NCBI GenBank assembly: GCA_036374835.1
Contig: DASUTB010000119.1
Location: forward strand, 1-64,000
Direction of reading: 5' to 3'
Origin: DASUTB01 sp036374835
GTDB taxonomy: Bacteria; Actinomycetota; Actinomycetes; Jiangellales; Jiangellaceae
Length of the DNA stretch: 64,000 nt
Under the pieces are notes generated by a model. It saw nothing but the letters and a program-made list of their open reading frames with translations, was not told the origin of the DNA and ran no database searches. Shown one piece after another: positions 24,477 to 32,343 of this stretch. A program made the translations under genes and the position numbers. Every line of letters begins with the position of its first letter. Position 1 is the stretch's first letter.

Positions 24477-25451
24477 TCAGCGGAGGCGGCGGGCGACCTC
24501 GGCGGCCCAGTAGGTGAGGATGAGGTCCGCCCCGGCGCGGCGGATCGCCGTCAGCGACTCGTCGATGACCCGGTCGCGGTCCAGCCAGCCGTTCGCGGCC
24601 GCCGCTTCGATCATCGCGTACTCGCCGGACACCTGGTACGCGGCCACAGGGACGTCCACGGCGTCCCTAACCCGCGTTAAGACGTCCAGGTACGCCATCG
24701 CGGGCTTGACCATCACGATGTCCGCGCCCTCGTCGACGTCGAGCCGGGTCTCCCGCAGCGCCTCGCGGCCGTTCGCAGGATCTTGCTGGTAGGTGCGCCG
24801 GTCGCCCTCCAGCGCCGACTCGACCGCATCGCGGAACGGGCCGAAGAACGCCGACGCGTACTTCGCCGCATAGGCGAGCACCCCGACGTCCTGACGGCCG
24901 GCCGCATCGAGCGCGGCACGCGCGGCGCCGACCTGGCCGTCCATCATCCCGGAGGTGCCGACCAGGTGCGCGCCCGCTTCGGCCTGGGCCACCGCCATCT
25001 CCCCGTAGATCCGCAAGGTCGCGTCGTTGTCGACCGCGCCGTCTTCGGCCAGCACACCGCAGTGGCCGTGGGAGGTGAACTCGTCGAGGCACAGGTCGGA
25101 CATGACTACGGTGGCGTCGCCCACCTCGGCGGCGACGTCGCGGATCGCGGTGTTGAGCACACCGTTCGGGTCGACACCGGCACTGCCCTCGGGGTCGCGC
25201 GAGTCGGGTATGCCGAACAGCATCAGCCCGCCGACGCCCGACTCGACCGCTTCGAGCGCCGCCTTGCGCAGCGTGTCCCGTGTGTGCTGGACGACGCCCG
25301 GCATCGACGGAATCGGCTTGGGCTCGGACGCCCCTTCGCGGACGAACATCGGCAGTATCAGGTTGCGCGGCACCAGCGTCGTCTCGGCGACGAGCCGCCG
25401 CATCGCCGGCGTGGTCCGCAGTCTGCGCGGACGTTCGATTGGAAAGCTCAC
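24477..25451 (-). CDS. hemB: Porphobilinogen synthase (delta-aminolevulinic acid dehydratase)
   Basis: The 324-aa enzyme condenses two 5-aminolevulinates into porphobilinogen. The two Schiff-base lysines lie in LAYAAKYASAFFGPFR and VMVKPAMAYLD. The metal region reads SDLCLDEFTSHGHCG: one of the three zinc-binding cysteines of the human/yeast type is Asp, which suggests altered metal dependence. It starts with GTG after a G-run and is divergent from the S9 peptidase gene. The stop TGA is directly followed by TCA. Confidence 0.95.
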   Translation of the reverse strand: MSFPIERPRRLRTTPAMRRLVAETTLVPRNLILPMFVREGASEPKPIPSMPGVVQHTRDTLRKAALEAVESGVGGLMLFGIPDSRDPEGSAGVDPNGVLNTAIRDVAAEVGDATVVMSDLCLDEFTSHGHCGVLAEDGAVDNDATLRIYGEMAVAQAEAGAHLVGTSGMMDGQVGAARAALDAAGRQDVGVLAYAAKYASAFFGPFRDAVESALEGDRRTYQQDPANGREALRETRLDVDEGADIVMVKPAMAYLDVLTRVRDAVDVPVAAYQVSGEYAMIEAAAANGWLDRDRVIDESLTAIRRAGADLILTYWAAEVARRLR

Positions 25452-25505
25452 CCCCCCATACTGCCCCGAACGCCGTGCGTCCGCTCACCGGGCTAGGGTG
25501 CGAAC

Positions 25506-27302
25506 GTGACGGATTCGGCGAAACCTTCGATCAAAGATTTCCTTGAACTCCACGCCTGGACGGTGTTCGACGTCGACGATGAGGGCCGGGTCCTCGCCGG
25601 CTCGGACGCGAGCGGCTCGATGCAACTCGTGGAGATCGATAGCGACGGTTCGCACCGTCCCCTCACCGCGTTGCCGGGAGCATGCTCGGGCCGCTACGTG
25701 CCCGGGCAGCGGCTGGTCGTGGTCCAGCACGATAGCGACGGCAACGAGCGAGCCCAGCTCTCGCTCGTCAAGGCCGGCCGGGCCGAGCCGGCGACACTCG
25801 CCGAGTTGGAGCCGTTGGTCCACGACCCCGAGTACCTGCACATGCTCGTCGATGTCACCGAGGACGCGGTGATCTACAGCACCAACCGGCGGAACAACGT
25901 GGACTTCGACGTGGTCGTGCGCCGCATCGCCGATGGCGCCGAGCAGGTGGTGTACGACGACGGCGGCATGGTCGGTGAGGTCGACGTCGACGGCGAGACG
26001 GTGGCCGTCACGCTGCTGTCGCTGCAGCCGGCATCGACCCACGTCCGGATGGTGCGCGACGGCGTCCTGACCGACATCACCGATGCCGACGATCACGCGA
26101 TGCACGACTCGGTAGGCATCCTCCCAGGTACGAATGTCGTGCTGATGGCGTCCAATCACGGCCGCGACTTCCAGGCGGTGGTGCGCGTCGAGGAGTCGGG
26201 CGAGTGGCGAACCGTCCTCGAGGAGGCCGATCACGACGTGAGCGCATTGCCGGCACCGGACGGCTCGGGCCTGCTTGTGATCCGGAACATCGACGGCGCG
26301 CACGAGTTGGCCGTCCACGAGATGGACGGGCGGCTGCGCACCCGGATCGAGACGCCGCGGCCGGGTGTGGCAACCGCCGTGTGGTCGCGCAATGCGGCAT
26401 ACATCGCGGTCGGGTTGAGCTCCCCCACCAGCCCGGGCGATGTCCTGCTCGTCGACGCCACGACCGGCGACGTCCGTTTGCTCGTGGACGGCACCGACCA
26501 GATGAGCCGGGCGATGCGCGGTGCGCTGGCCGAACCTACGAGCGTGCGGATCCCGGCGCGGGACGGCGAGTCGATTCCGTGCTTCGTGTACCAGCCGGCC
26601 GAGGCGGTCGACGAGCTGGCCGGTTCGGTCGTCGTGAACATTCACGGTGGTCCCGAAGCGCAGGCCCAGCGTGTCTTCAACCCGGTGACGCAGGCCATGG
26701 CCGCGGCCGGCCACACCGTGCTCGTGCCGAACGTGCGTGGTTCGACCGGTTACGGCAAGCGCTGGTACTCCCTGGACGATGTCGAGTTGCGGCTCGAGTC
26801 CGTGCACGACCTCGTCGACATCCGCGACTGGGTGCCGACGATCGGCGCCGACCCGGATCGGGTGGCGTTGTACGGCGGCAGCTACGGCGGCTACATGGTG
26901 CTCGCGGGCCTCGCGATGCACCCCGGCCGGTGGGCGGCCGGCGTCGACATCGTGGGCATATCGTCGCTGGTCAGCTTCCTGAAGAACACGTCCGACTACC
27001 GGCGCGCCGTGCGAGAGCGCGAGTACGGCAGCCTGGAGCGCGACCGGGAGTTCCTGGAGAAGGCGTCGCCACTGACCTACCTGGACGCGATGGACACGCC
27101 GCTTTTCGTCATCCACGGAGCGAACGACCCGCGCGTCCCGCTCAGCGAGTCCGAGCAGATCCGAGCGGCGCTCGACGCCAAGGGCGTGCCCTGCACCCTC
27201 AAGGTGTACGACGACGAGGGCCACGGCCTGGCCAAGCGCGTCAACCGGCTCGACGCTTACCCCGCGGCGATGGCGTTCCTCGCCGAGCACCTGCGCCGCT
27301 GA
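25506..27302 (+). CDS. S9 family (prolyl oligopeptidase-like) serine peptidase
   Basis: The 598-aa protein has an N-terminal beta-propeller-like region (about 1-340) and a C-terminal alpha/beta-hydrolase domain. The catalytic Ser is in YGGSYGGYM, Asp in GANDPRVP and His in DEGHGLAK. No signal peptide is seen, so it is probably cytoplasmic. It starts at GTG 25506. A TAGGGT element lies only seven bases upstream, so a leaderless transcript is possible. It ends next to a large palindrome (27309-27402) facing the cobA-hemD gene. Confidence 0.87.
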   Translation: MTDSAKPSIKDFLELHAWTVFDVDDEGRVLAGSDASGSMQLVEIDSDGSHRPLTALPGACSGRYVPGQRLVVVQHDSDGNERAQLSLVKAGRAEPATLAELEPLVHDPEYLHMLVDVTEDAVIYSTNRRNNVDFDVVVRRIADGAEQVVYDDGGMVGEVDVDGETVAVTLLSLQPASTHVRMVRDGVLTDITDADDHAMHDSVGILPGTNVVLMASNHGRDFQAVVRVEESGEWRTVLEEADHDVSALPAPDGSGLLVIRNIDGAHELAVHEMDGRLRTRIETPRPGVATAVWSRNAAYIAVGLSSPTSPGDVLLVDATTGDVRLLVDGTDQMSRAMRGALAEPTSVRIPARDGESIPCFVYQPAEAVDELAGSVVVNIHGGPEAQAQRVFNPVTQAMAAAGHTVLVPNVRGSTGYGKRWYSLDDVELRLESVHDLVDIRDWVPTIGADPDRVALYGGSYGGYMVLAGLAMHPGRWAAGVDIVGISSLVSFLKNTSDYRRAVREREYGSLERDREFLEKASPLTYLDAMDTPLFVIHGANDPRVPLSESEQIRAALDAKGVPCTLKVYDDEGHGLAKRVNRLDAYPAAMAFLAEHLRR

Positions 27303-27308
27303 GCTGAG

Positions 27309-27402
27309 GTAGTTCGATCACGTTCACCACCCGTAGCGGCATCACACCATGCATGCGTGGGTGGTGTGATGTCGCTACGGGTGGTGAACGTGATCGAACT
27401 AC
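27309..27402. repeat. Near-perfect 94-bp palindrome, family B, copy 1
   Basis: Arms 27309-27349 and 27362-27402 (41 nt each) are complementary with a single mismatch that can form a G-U pair; the loop is 12 nt. The outer end is GTAGTTCGATCACGTTC. A diverged copy lies at 60646-60715. It sits between convergent genes and could end transcription both ways. Confidence 0.9.
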
Positions 27403-27408
27403 AACGGA

Positions 27409-29001
27409 TCAGGCTTTGCGGCGGGCACCACCACGGCGGCGGCGACGCTCGGAAGGACGCGTCACCGGCTCACCGGCCTCGATCAGCGACAGCCGGCGAG
27501 ACGCGCCGAAATCGGCCAGCGCGTCGGCCAGCAGCTCAGCGGACGGCTCCGGCGCGAGCACGTCCACCCGAAGGCCGTGCTCCTCGGCGGTCTTGGCCGT
27601 TGCCGGGCCGATGCAGGCGATCACCGTGCAGGCGTGCGGCTTGCCGGCGATACCGACCAGGTTCCGCACCGTCGACGACGATGTGAACACCACGGCGTCG
27701 AACTTGCCGGACTTGATCGCTTCGCGGGTCTCGGCCGGCGGCGGCGCGGCGCGCACCGTCCGGTAGGCGGTCACGTCGTCGACCTCCCAGCCAAGATCGA
27801 CCAGTCCGGCTGCGAGCGTCTCGGTGGCGATGTCGGCGCGCGGCAGGAACACCCGGTTGATCGGGTCGAGCACCTCGTCGTACGGCGGCCAGTCCGCGAG
27901 CAGACCGCGGGCGGACTGCTCACCGGACGGGACGAGGTCCGGCTCGATGCCCCAGTCGCGAAGCGCGCCGGCGGTCTTCTCGCCGACCGCTGCGACCTTC
28001 AGCCCGGACATCGCGCGCGCGTCGAGGCCGTACTCGGTGAGCTTCTCCCGGACCGCGCGCAGCGCGTTGTACGAGGTGAACGCGATCCACTCGTATCGGC
28101 CCTCGACCATGCCACGGACCGCCTTGTCGATCTGCTGCGGGTTGCGCGGCGGCTCGACCGAGATCGTCGGCACTTCCTCGGGCACTGCCCCGGAGCGGCG
28201 CAGCGCGGCGACGAGTGTGCCGGCCTGCTCCTTCGTCCGGGGCACCAGCACCCGCCAGCCGAACAGCGGCTTGGTCTCGAACCAGGACAGCTGGTCGCGG
28301 TGGTTCACCACGTCGCCGACGACCACGATGGACGGCGGCACCGGGGACCCGTTGACCGCCGAGGCGATCTTGTCGAGAGTGGATACGACAGTCCTTTGCT
28401 GCACCGTCGTGCCGGACGTGATCGCGGCGGCCGGTAGGTCGGCCGCACGTCCGGCCTCGATGAGTGAGGTCGCGACGTCCTCCAGCTGCTCACCGGCGCG
28501 CAGGAGAACCAACGTGTCGGCGGTGTGCTTCTTCCAGTCGATCTTGCCGTTGACGTCGACGATCGCGACGCCGCGGCGGCGGCCGGCGACCAGCGGAATG
28601 CCCGCGTGGCTAGGCACCGCGGTCAGGTTGGACACACCGGGGACGATCTCGAACGGGACGCCGCCCTTCGCGCAGGCCAGCGCCTCGTCCGCACCGGTCG
28701 GATGGGTGAACGGGTCACCGTCGAGCAACCGGACGACGCGCCGCCCGCCCTTGCTGGCCGATACGATCTTGCGCCCACGCACCGCAGCGGTCAGTGGATA
28801 ACCGTCGCCATCGCTGCCGACGTCGATGATCTCCACGTCGTCCTTGGCGTGTGCAAGCAGCTCTTGTTGACATTCGTGGTCGATGACGATCGCGTCCGCC
28901 TCGGCCAGCACGTCGACCGCGCGCAGGGTCAGTAAGCCCGGGTCGCCAGGTCCGGCGCCGACGAAGATGACATGTCCTGGGATGTTATTCGGAGTAGTCA
29001 C
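27409..29001 (-). CDS. Bifunctional uroporphyrinogen-III C-methyltransferase / uroporphyrinogen-III synthase
   Basis: The 530-aa protein is a fusion of CobA (SUMT) and HemD. The first 240 or so residues are the methyltransferase (FVGAGPGDPGLLTLRAVDVL, LDGDPF). The remainder is a HemD-type synthase (VLVPRTKEQAG, FTSYNALRAV, FTSSSTVRNL). HemD makes uroporphyrinogen III for heme; CobA diverts it to siroheme or cobalamin. The GTG at 29001 follows AAGGAG and overlaps the hemC stop (GTGA). An Arg/Gly-rich tail closes the protein. Confidence 0.92.
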   Translation of the reverse strand: MTTPNNIPGHVIFVGAGPGDPGLLTLRAVDVLAEADAIVIDHECQQELLAHAKDDVEIIDVGSDGDGYPLTAAVRGRKIVSASKGGRRVVRLLDGDPFTHPTGADEALACAKGGVPFEIVPGVSNLTAVPSHAGIPLVAGRRRGVAIVDVNGKIDWKKHTADTLVLLRAGEQLEDVATSLIEAGRAADLPAAAITSGTTVQQRTVVSTLDKIASAVNGSPVPPSIVVVGDVVNHRDQLSWFETKPLFGWRVLVPRTKEQAGTLVAALRRSGAVPEEVPTISVEPPRNPQQIDKAVRGMVEGRYEWIAFTSYNALRAVREKLTEYGLDARAMSGLKVAAVGEKTAGALRDWGIEPDLVPSGEQSARGLLADWPPYDEVLDPINRVFLPRADIATETLAAGLVDLGWEVDDVTAYRTVRAAPPPAETREAIKSGKFDAVVFTSSSTVRNLVGIAGKPHACTVIACIGPATAKTAEEHGLRVDVLAPEPSAELLADALADFGASRRLSLIEAGEPVTRPSERRRRRGGARRKA

Positions 29002-29930
29002 GTACGTTCTCCTTCTTCGGTGCCTGAGGGATCGGCACCCATGACTGCCCCGGCACCGTCGGCCAGCATCTCGGCGGCGAGGTCGCTGCCGAGTTGCTCC
29101 GCGTCCGACGGCGAACCGAAGGCGGACTTGCGAATGCTCACCGAGCCGTCCAGCGAAGCCACGACGGCACGGAGGTAGAGTTCCCCGTCCGCCACGTCGG
29201 CGAGTGCACCGACCGGAGCGGTGCAGCCGGCCTCGAGCGCGGCGAGCAGGGTACGTTCCGCGGTGACCGCGGAACGGGCTGCGGGATCGTCGATCGCGGC
29301 GAGCAGCGGGACGAGTTCGTCGTCGGCCCGGCACTCGACCGCAAGGGCACCCTGGCCCGGTGCGGGCAGAACCTGTACGGGGTCGAGGGTCTCGGTGATC
29401 TCGGCGGTCCGGTTCAGCCGGTTGAGACCGGCGCGCGCCAGCACGACCGCGTCGAGTGTGCCTCCGGCCACCTTGCCGAGCCGGGTGTCGACGTTTCCGC
29501 GCACCGGGACGATATCCAGGCCGAGCCCGAGCGCGGCGAGCTGAGCGGCGCGCCGGGGTGCTCCGGTCCCGATCCGCGCGCCGGCCGGCAACTCGCCCAG
29601 CGTCAGACCGTCCCTGGCGCACAATGCGTCGCGGGGGTCCGCCCGTTCCGGAATCGCGGCGATGATCAGGCCTTCGGCCGGCGCGGTCGGAAGGTCCTTG
29701 AGTGAATGAACAGCGATGTCGGCGACGCCGTCCAGCAACGCATCACGCAGTGCGCTGACGAACACCCCGGTGCCGCCGATCTGCGTCAGCGGCGCACGGG
29801 AGATGTCGCCGTGCGTCGTGATCTCGACCAGTTCGGTCTCCCGGCCCGAGGCGGCGAGGGCGTTCGCGACCGAATTGGCTTGGATCAACGCGAGCTTGCT
29901 GCCGCGCGTCCCGATCCGGATGGTGCTCAC
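28998..29930 (-). CDS. hemC: Hydroxymethylbilane synthase (porphobilinogen deaminase)
   Basis: The 310-aa enzyme polymerises four porphobilinogens. The N-terminus STIRIGTRGSKLALIQAN and the dipyrromethane-binding Cys in ALEAGCTAPVGA are clear. The GTG at 29930 overlaps the hemA stop by four bases, and its own stop overlaps the next start, so hemA-hemC-cobA/hemD are coupled. The frame is open for hundreds of codons upstream within hemA, but that part is a shadow. Confidence 0.95.
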   Translation of the reverse strand: MSTIRIGTRGSKLALIQANSVANALAASGRETELVEITTHGDISRAPLTQIGGTGVFVSALRDALLDGVADIAVHSLKDLPTAPAEGLIIAAIPERADPRDALCARDGLTLGELPAGARIGTGAPRRAAQLAALGLGLDIVPVRGNVDTRLGKVAGGTLDAVVLARAGLNRLNRTAEITETLDPVQVLPAPGQGALAVECRADDELVPLLAAIDDPAARSAVTAERTLLAALEAGCTAPVGALADVADGELYLRAVVASLDGSVSIRKSAFGSPSDAEQLGSDLAAEMLADGAGAVMGADPSGTEEGERT

Positions 29931-31291
29931 GCCGCCCCTCCGTCCTCGCGCTGCCGGGGGAGCCGTGTGACGTCGTCGCCTTCGGCCGGCTCGGCGAACA
30001 CATCCTGCACCGCCGGATCGGACACGGCATCGATCGTCGCCGGGTCGAGTGCGAACAGCTCGCGCAGTGCGAACTCGTAGGTGGCTCCGTCCGGGGACGA
30101 AGCCAGTTCCTTGACGCGGACGGTGGGCTCGTGCAGTAGCTTGTCGACGACACGGCGGACGGTCGACGCGATCTCCTTGGTCGTCTTGTCGTCCACGTCC
30201 GGGAGACGTCCGCTCAGCCGGGAGAGCTCGGCTTCCACGACGTCGTCCGCCATGGCCCGCAACGCAACGACGGTGGGTGCCACGCGGGCCTGCCGGCGGC
30301 TGTTGGCAAAGCCGGTGAGCTCGTCCGCGATGATCGCGCGTACCGCCGACATCTCGTTCTCGGCCGGGGCCGCCGCGTCGGCCATCGAGTTGATCGTCTC
30401 CAGATCGACCAGCGTCAGGCCGGGCAACTCGCGCGCGCCGGGGTCGACGTCCCGTGGCATCGCCAGGTCGAGCACCGCAAGGGGACGGCCGTCCCGCTCG
30501 CTCATCGCGCCGGCGAGCATCTCGTGGCTCAGCACGACGCTCGATGCGCCGGTGCACGATACGACGAGATCGGCGTCGCCGAGCGCGACCTGCATGTTCG
30601 GCATGCTGATCGCCGAGCCGGCGGCTGACTCCGCGAGGCGCAGCGCCTTGTCGTACGTCCGGCTCGAGATCGCCACCTCGGCGCCCGCTCGGGCCAGGGT
30701 CGTCACCGCCAGCGCCGCCATCGAACCGGCGCCGACCACGAGCGCGCGCCGGCCGGCCACGCCATCCGGCGCGATCTCGGAAACACCGACCGAGACGAGC
30801 GAACGTCCCGCCCCGTCGATCCCGGTCTCGGTGTGGGCCCGCTTGCCGACCCGCAACGCCGTCGAGAACAGCTCGCCAAGCGCGCGGCCGGTCGCGTCCG
30901 ACGTCTGCGCGAGGCGGAACGCGTCGCGAACCTGGCCGAGGATCTGGCTCTCGCCGACGACCATCGAGTCCAGCCCGCATACGACGGAGAACAGGTGCGA
31001 GACCGCGCGCTCCTCGTAGTGGACGTACAGATGGTCGACTAGCTCGTCGCGCGGAACGTCGCTGTGGCGGGACAGCAGCGCGGTTGCCTCGTCGACACCG
31101 CCGTGGAACGTCGCTACATCGGCATAGAGTTCGACCCGGTTACACGTTGCCAGCGCCGCGGCCTCGGCCAGGTGGTCGCTGTCGTGGATCTCGTCGAGCA
31201 CCTTCGTGACGGCCGACCGTCCCAGCGCGGCGCGTTCGAGCAGCTCCACCGGTGCACTCCGATGGGACATTCCGACAACGAGATAGCTCAT
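29927..31291 (-). CDS. hemA: Glutamyl-tRNA reductase
   Basis: The 454-aa enzyme reduces glutamyl-tRNA to glutamate-1-semialdehyde, the committed step of C5 heme synthesis. The catalytic Cys is in AALATCNRVELYA near residue 50. The NADPH domain follows (GAGSMAALAVTTLARAGAEV), then the C-terminal dimerisation helix. It overlaps rex by four bases and so is under the Rex-controlled promoter. Confidence 0.96.
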   Translation of the reverse strand: MSYLVVGMSHRSAPVELLERAALGRSAVTKVLDEIHDSDHLAEAAALATCNRVELYADVATFHGGVDEATALLSRHSDVPRDELVDHLYVHYEERAVSHLFSVVCGLDSMVVGESQILGQVRDAFRLAQTSDATGRALGELFSTALRVGKRAHTETGIDGAGRSLVSVGVSEIAPDGVAGRRALVVGAGSMAALAVTTLARAGAEVAISSRTYDKALRLAESAAGSAISMPNMQVALGDADLVVSCTGASSVVLSHEMLAGAMSERDGRPLAVLDLAMPRDVDPGARELPGLTLVDLETINSMADAAAPAENEMSAVRAIIADELTGFANSRRQARVAPTVVALRAMADDVVEAELSRLSGRLPDVDDKTTKEIASTVRRVVDKLLHEPTVRVKELASSPDGATYEFALRELFALDPATIDAVSDPAVQDVFAEPAEGDDVTRLPRQREDGGAA

Positions 31292-32076
31292 CCCCGCACC
31301 GCCTCGGCAAGTTCGACAGCCTGCTCCGGCGTAAGCGCCAGCGCAGTGCCGTTCTTACGTTGCTCGTGGTAGGCCAAGATCTGCAACTCGATCGAAAGGT
31401 CCACCTTGCGAAGATCGACACCGTCGGGCACGGTGAGCACCACCGGCGCGAAATTCAGCACACTCGTGACGCCGGCCGCGACCAGACGATCACAGACCCC
31501 CTGGGCGGCCCGGCCGGGCGTAGCGATGACGCCGATCGCGATGTCGTTCTCCTCGATGACCCGCTCTAGATCATCGGCGGGTTCGACGGTCAGGCCGGCG
31601 ATCTGTTCGCCCGCCTTCTCCGGATCGGCGTCGATGAGGGCGGCGATCCGGAACCCGCGAGACTTGAAGCCGGTATAGGTCGCCAGGGCGTGGCCGAGAT
31701 TTCCGATACCGACGATGACCACCGGCCAGTCGTGCGTGAGCCCGACCTCTCGGGAGATCTGGTGTCGCAGGAAGTCGACCTGATAACCGACGCCGCGAGT
31801 CCCGTACGAACCGAGGTAGGACAGATCCTTGCGCAACTGCGCAGGGTTGACCCCTGACGAGGCCGCGAGTTGCTCGGATGAGACGGTGGCTACTCCGCGC
31901 TCGGCCAGGCTGGTCAGCGCCCTAAGATAAAGCGGAAGACGCGCCACCGTGGCCTCGGGCACGCCACGGTCACCGGTGGTATCGGGCTGGGTCACCGGCT
32001 CGGACTGTGATGCGCTTGCCAACGCCGCGCCGCCTGGCGGCGTCGCGGCTTCCTTCGGGCGCGTACTACGGGTCAC
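31288..32076 (-). CDS. rex: Redox-sensing transcriptional repressor Rex
   Basis: The 262-aa protein has an N-terminal winged-helix domain (ATVARLPLYLRAL...LRKDLSYLGSYGTRGVGY), preceded by about 40 low-complexity residues. A Rossmann domain for NADH/NAD+ sensing follows (IVGIGNLGHALATY). Rex leaves its operator when NADH rises. A near-perfect operator lies in its own promoter, indicating autoregulation and control of hemACD, as known in Streptomyces. It starts with GTG 32076 after GGGAG. Confidence 0.94.
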   Translation of the reverse strand: MTRSTRPKEAATPPGGAALASASQSEPVTQPDTTGDRGVPEATVARLPLYLRALTSLAERGVATVSSEQLAASSGVNPAQLRKDLSYLGSYGTRGVGYQVDFLRHQISREVGLTHDWPVVIVGIGNLGHALATYTGFKSRGFRIAALIDADPEKAGEQIAGLTVEPADDLERVIEENDIAIGVIATPGRAAQGVCDRLVAAGVTSVLNFAPVVLTVPDGVDLRKVDLSIELQILAYHEQRKNGTALALTPEQAVELAEAVRG

Positions 32077-32146
32077 GATGCTCCCGGTCTGGCCGGGCGA
32101 TGGGACCGTGTCCCAACGACCGGCGGCGTTACCTGCGTCGCTGCTT

Positions 32147-32176
32147 AGCCTAGGTGACTTGTGAACCGCTGCACAA
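32147..32176 (-). promoter_or_regulatory. rex-hemACD promoter
   Basis: On the minus strand TTGTGC (32171-32176), an 18-bp spacer and TAGGCT (32147-32152) are arranged as a promoter, starting transcription near 32140, about 65 nt before rex. The Rex operator covers the -35 and most of the spacer. Confidence 0.6.
32159..32176. promoter_or_regulatory. Rex operator
   Basis: TTGTGAACCGCTGCACAA matches the Rex consensus TTGTGAANNNNTTCACAA at all defined positions but one. Its place between -35 and -10 would block RNA polymerase when Rex is bound. Confidence 0.8.
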
Positions 32177-32237
32177 AGTCAGGAATCGTGTTGTATGATA
32201 CGCCCCTTTTACCCCCCAGCTGACCTTGCCCGCGCAG

Positions 32238-32339
32238 GTCAAGATCAACGCGCAACACCCAATGGACCGGTCGCATTCGTCCCGACCTGCCACAACGCGA
32301 GGACATCTGCTCCATTGGGTGTCGGGCGTCGATCTTGAC
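32238..32339. repeat. Inverted repeat, family F
   Basis: Arms 32238-32266 and 32311-32339 (29 nt) match at most positions. They share GTCAAGATC at the outside and CACCCAATGGA at the inside. It lies just beyond the GH20 stop codon and upstream of the rex promoter. No second copy was found in the window. Confidence 0.65.
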
Positions 32340-32343
32340 GCGA

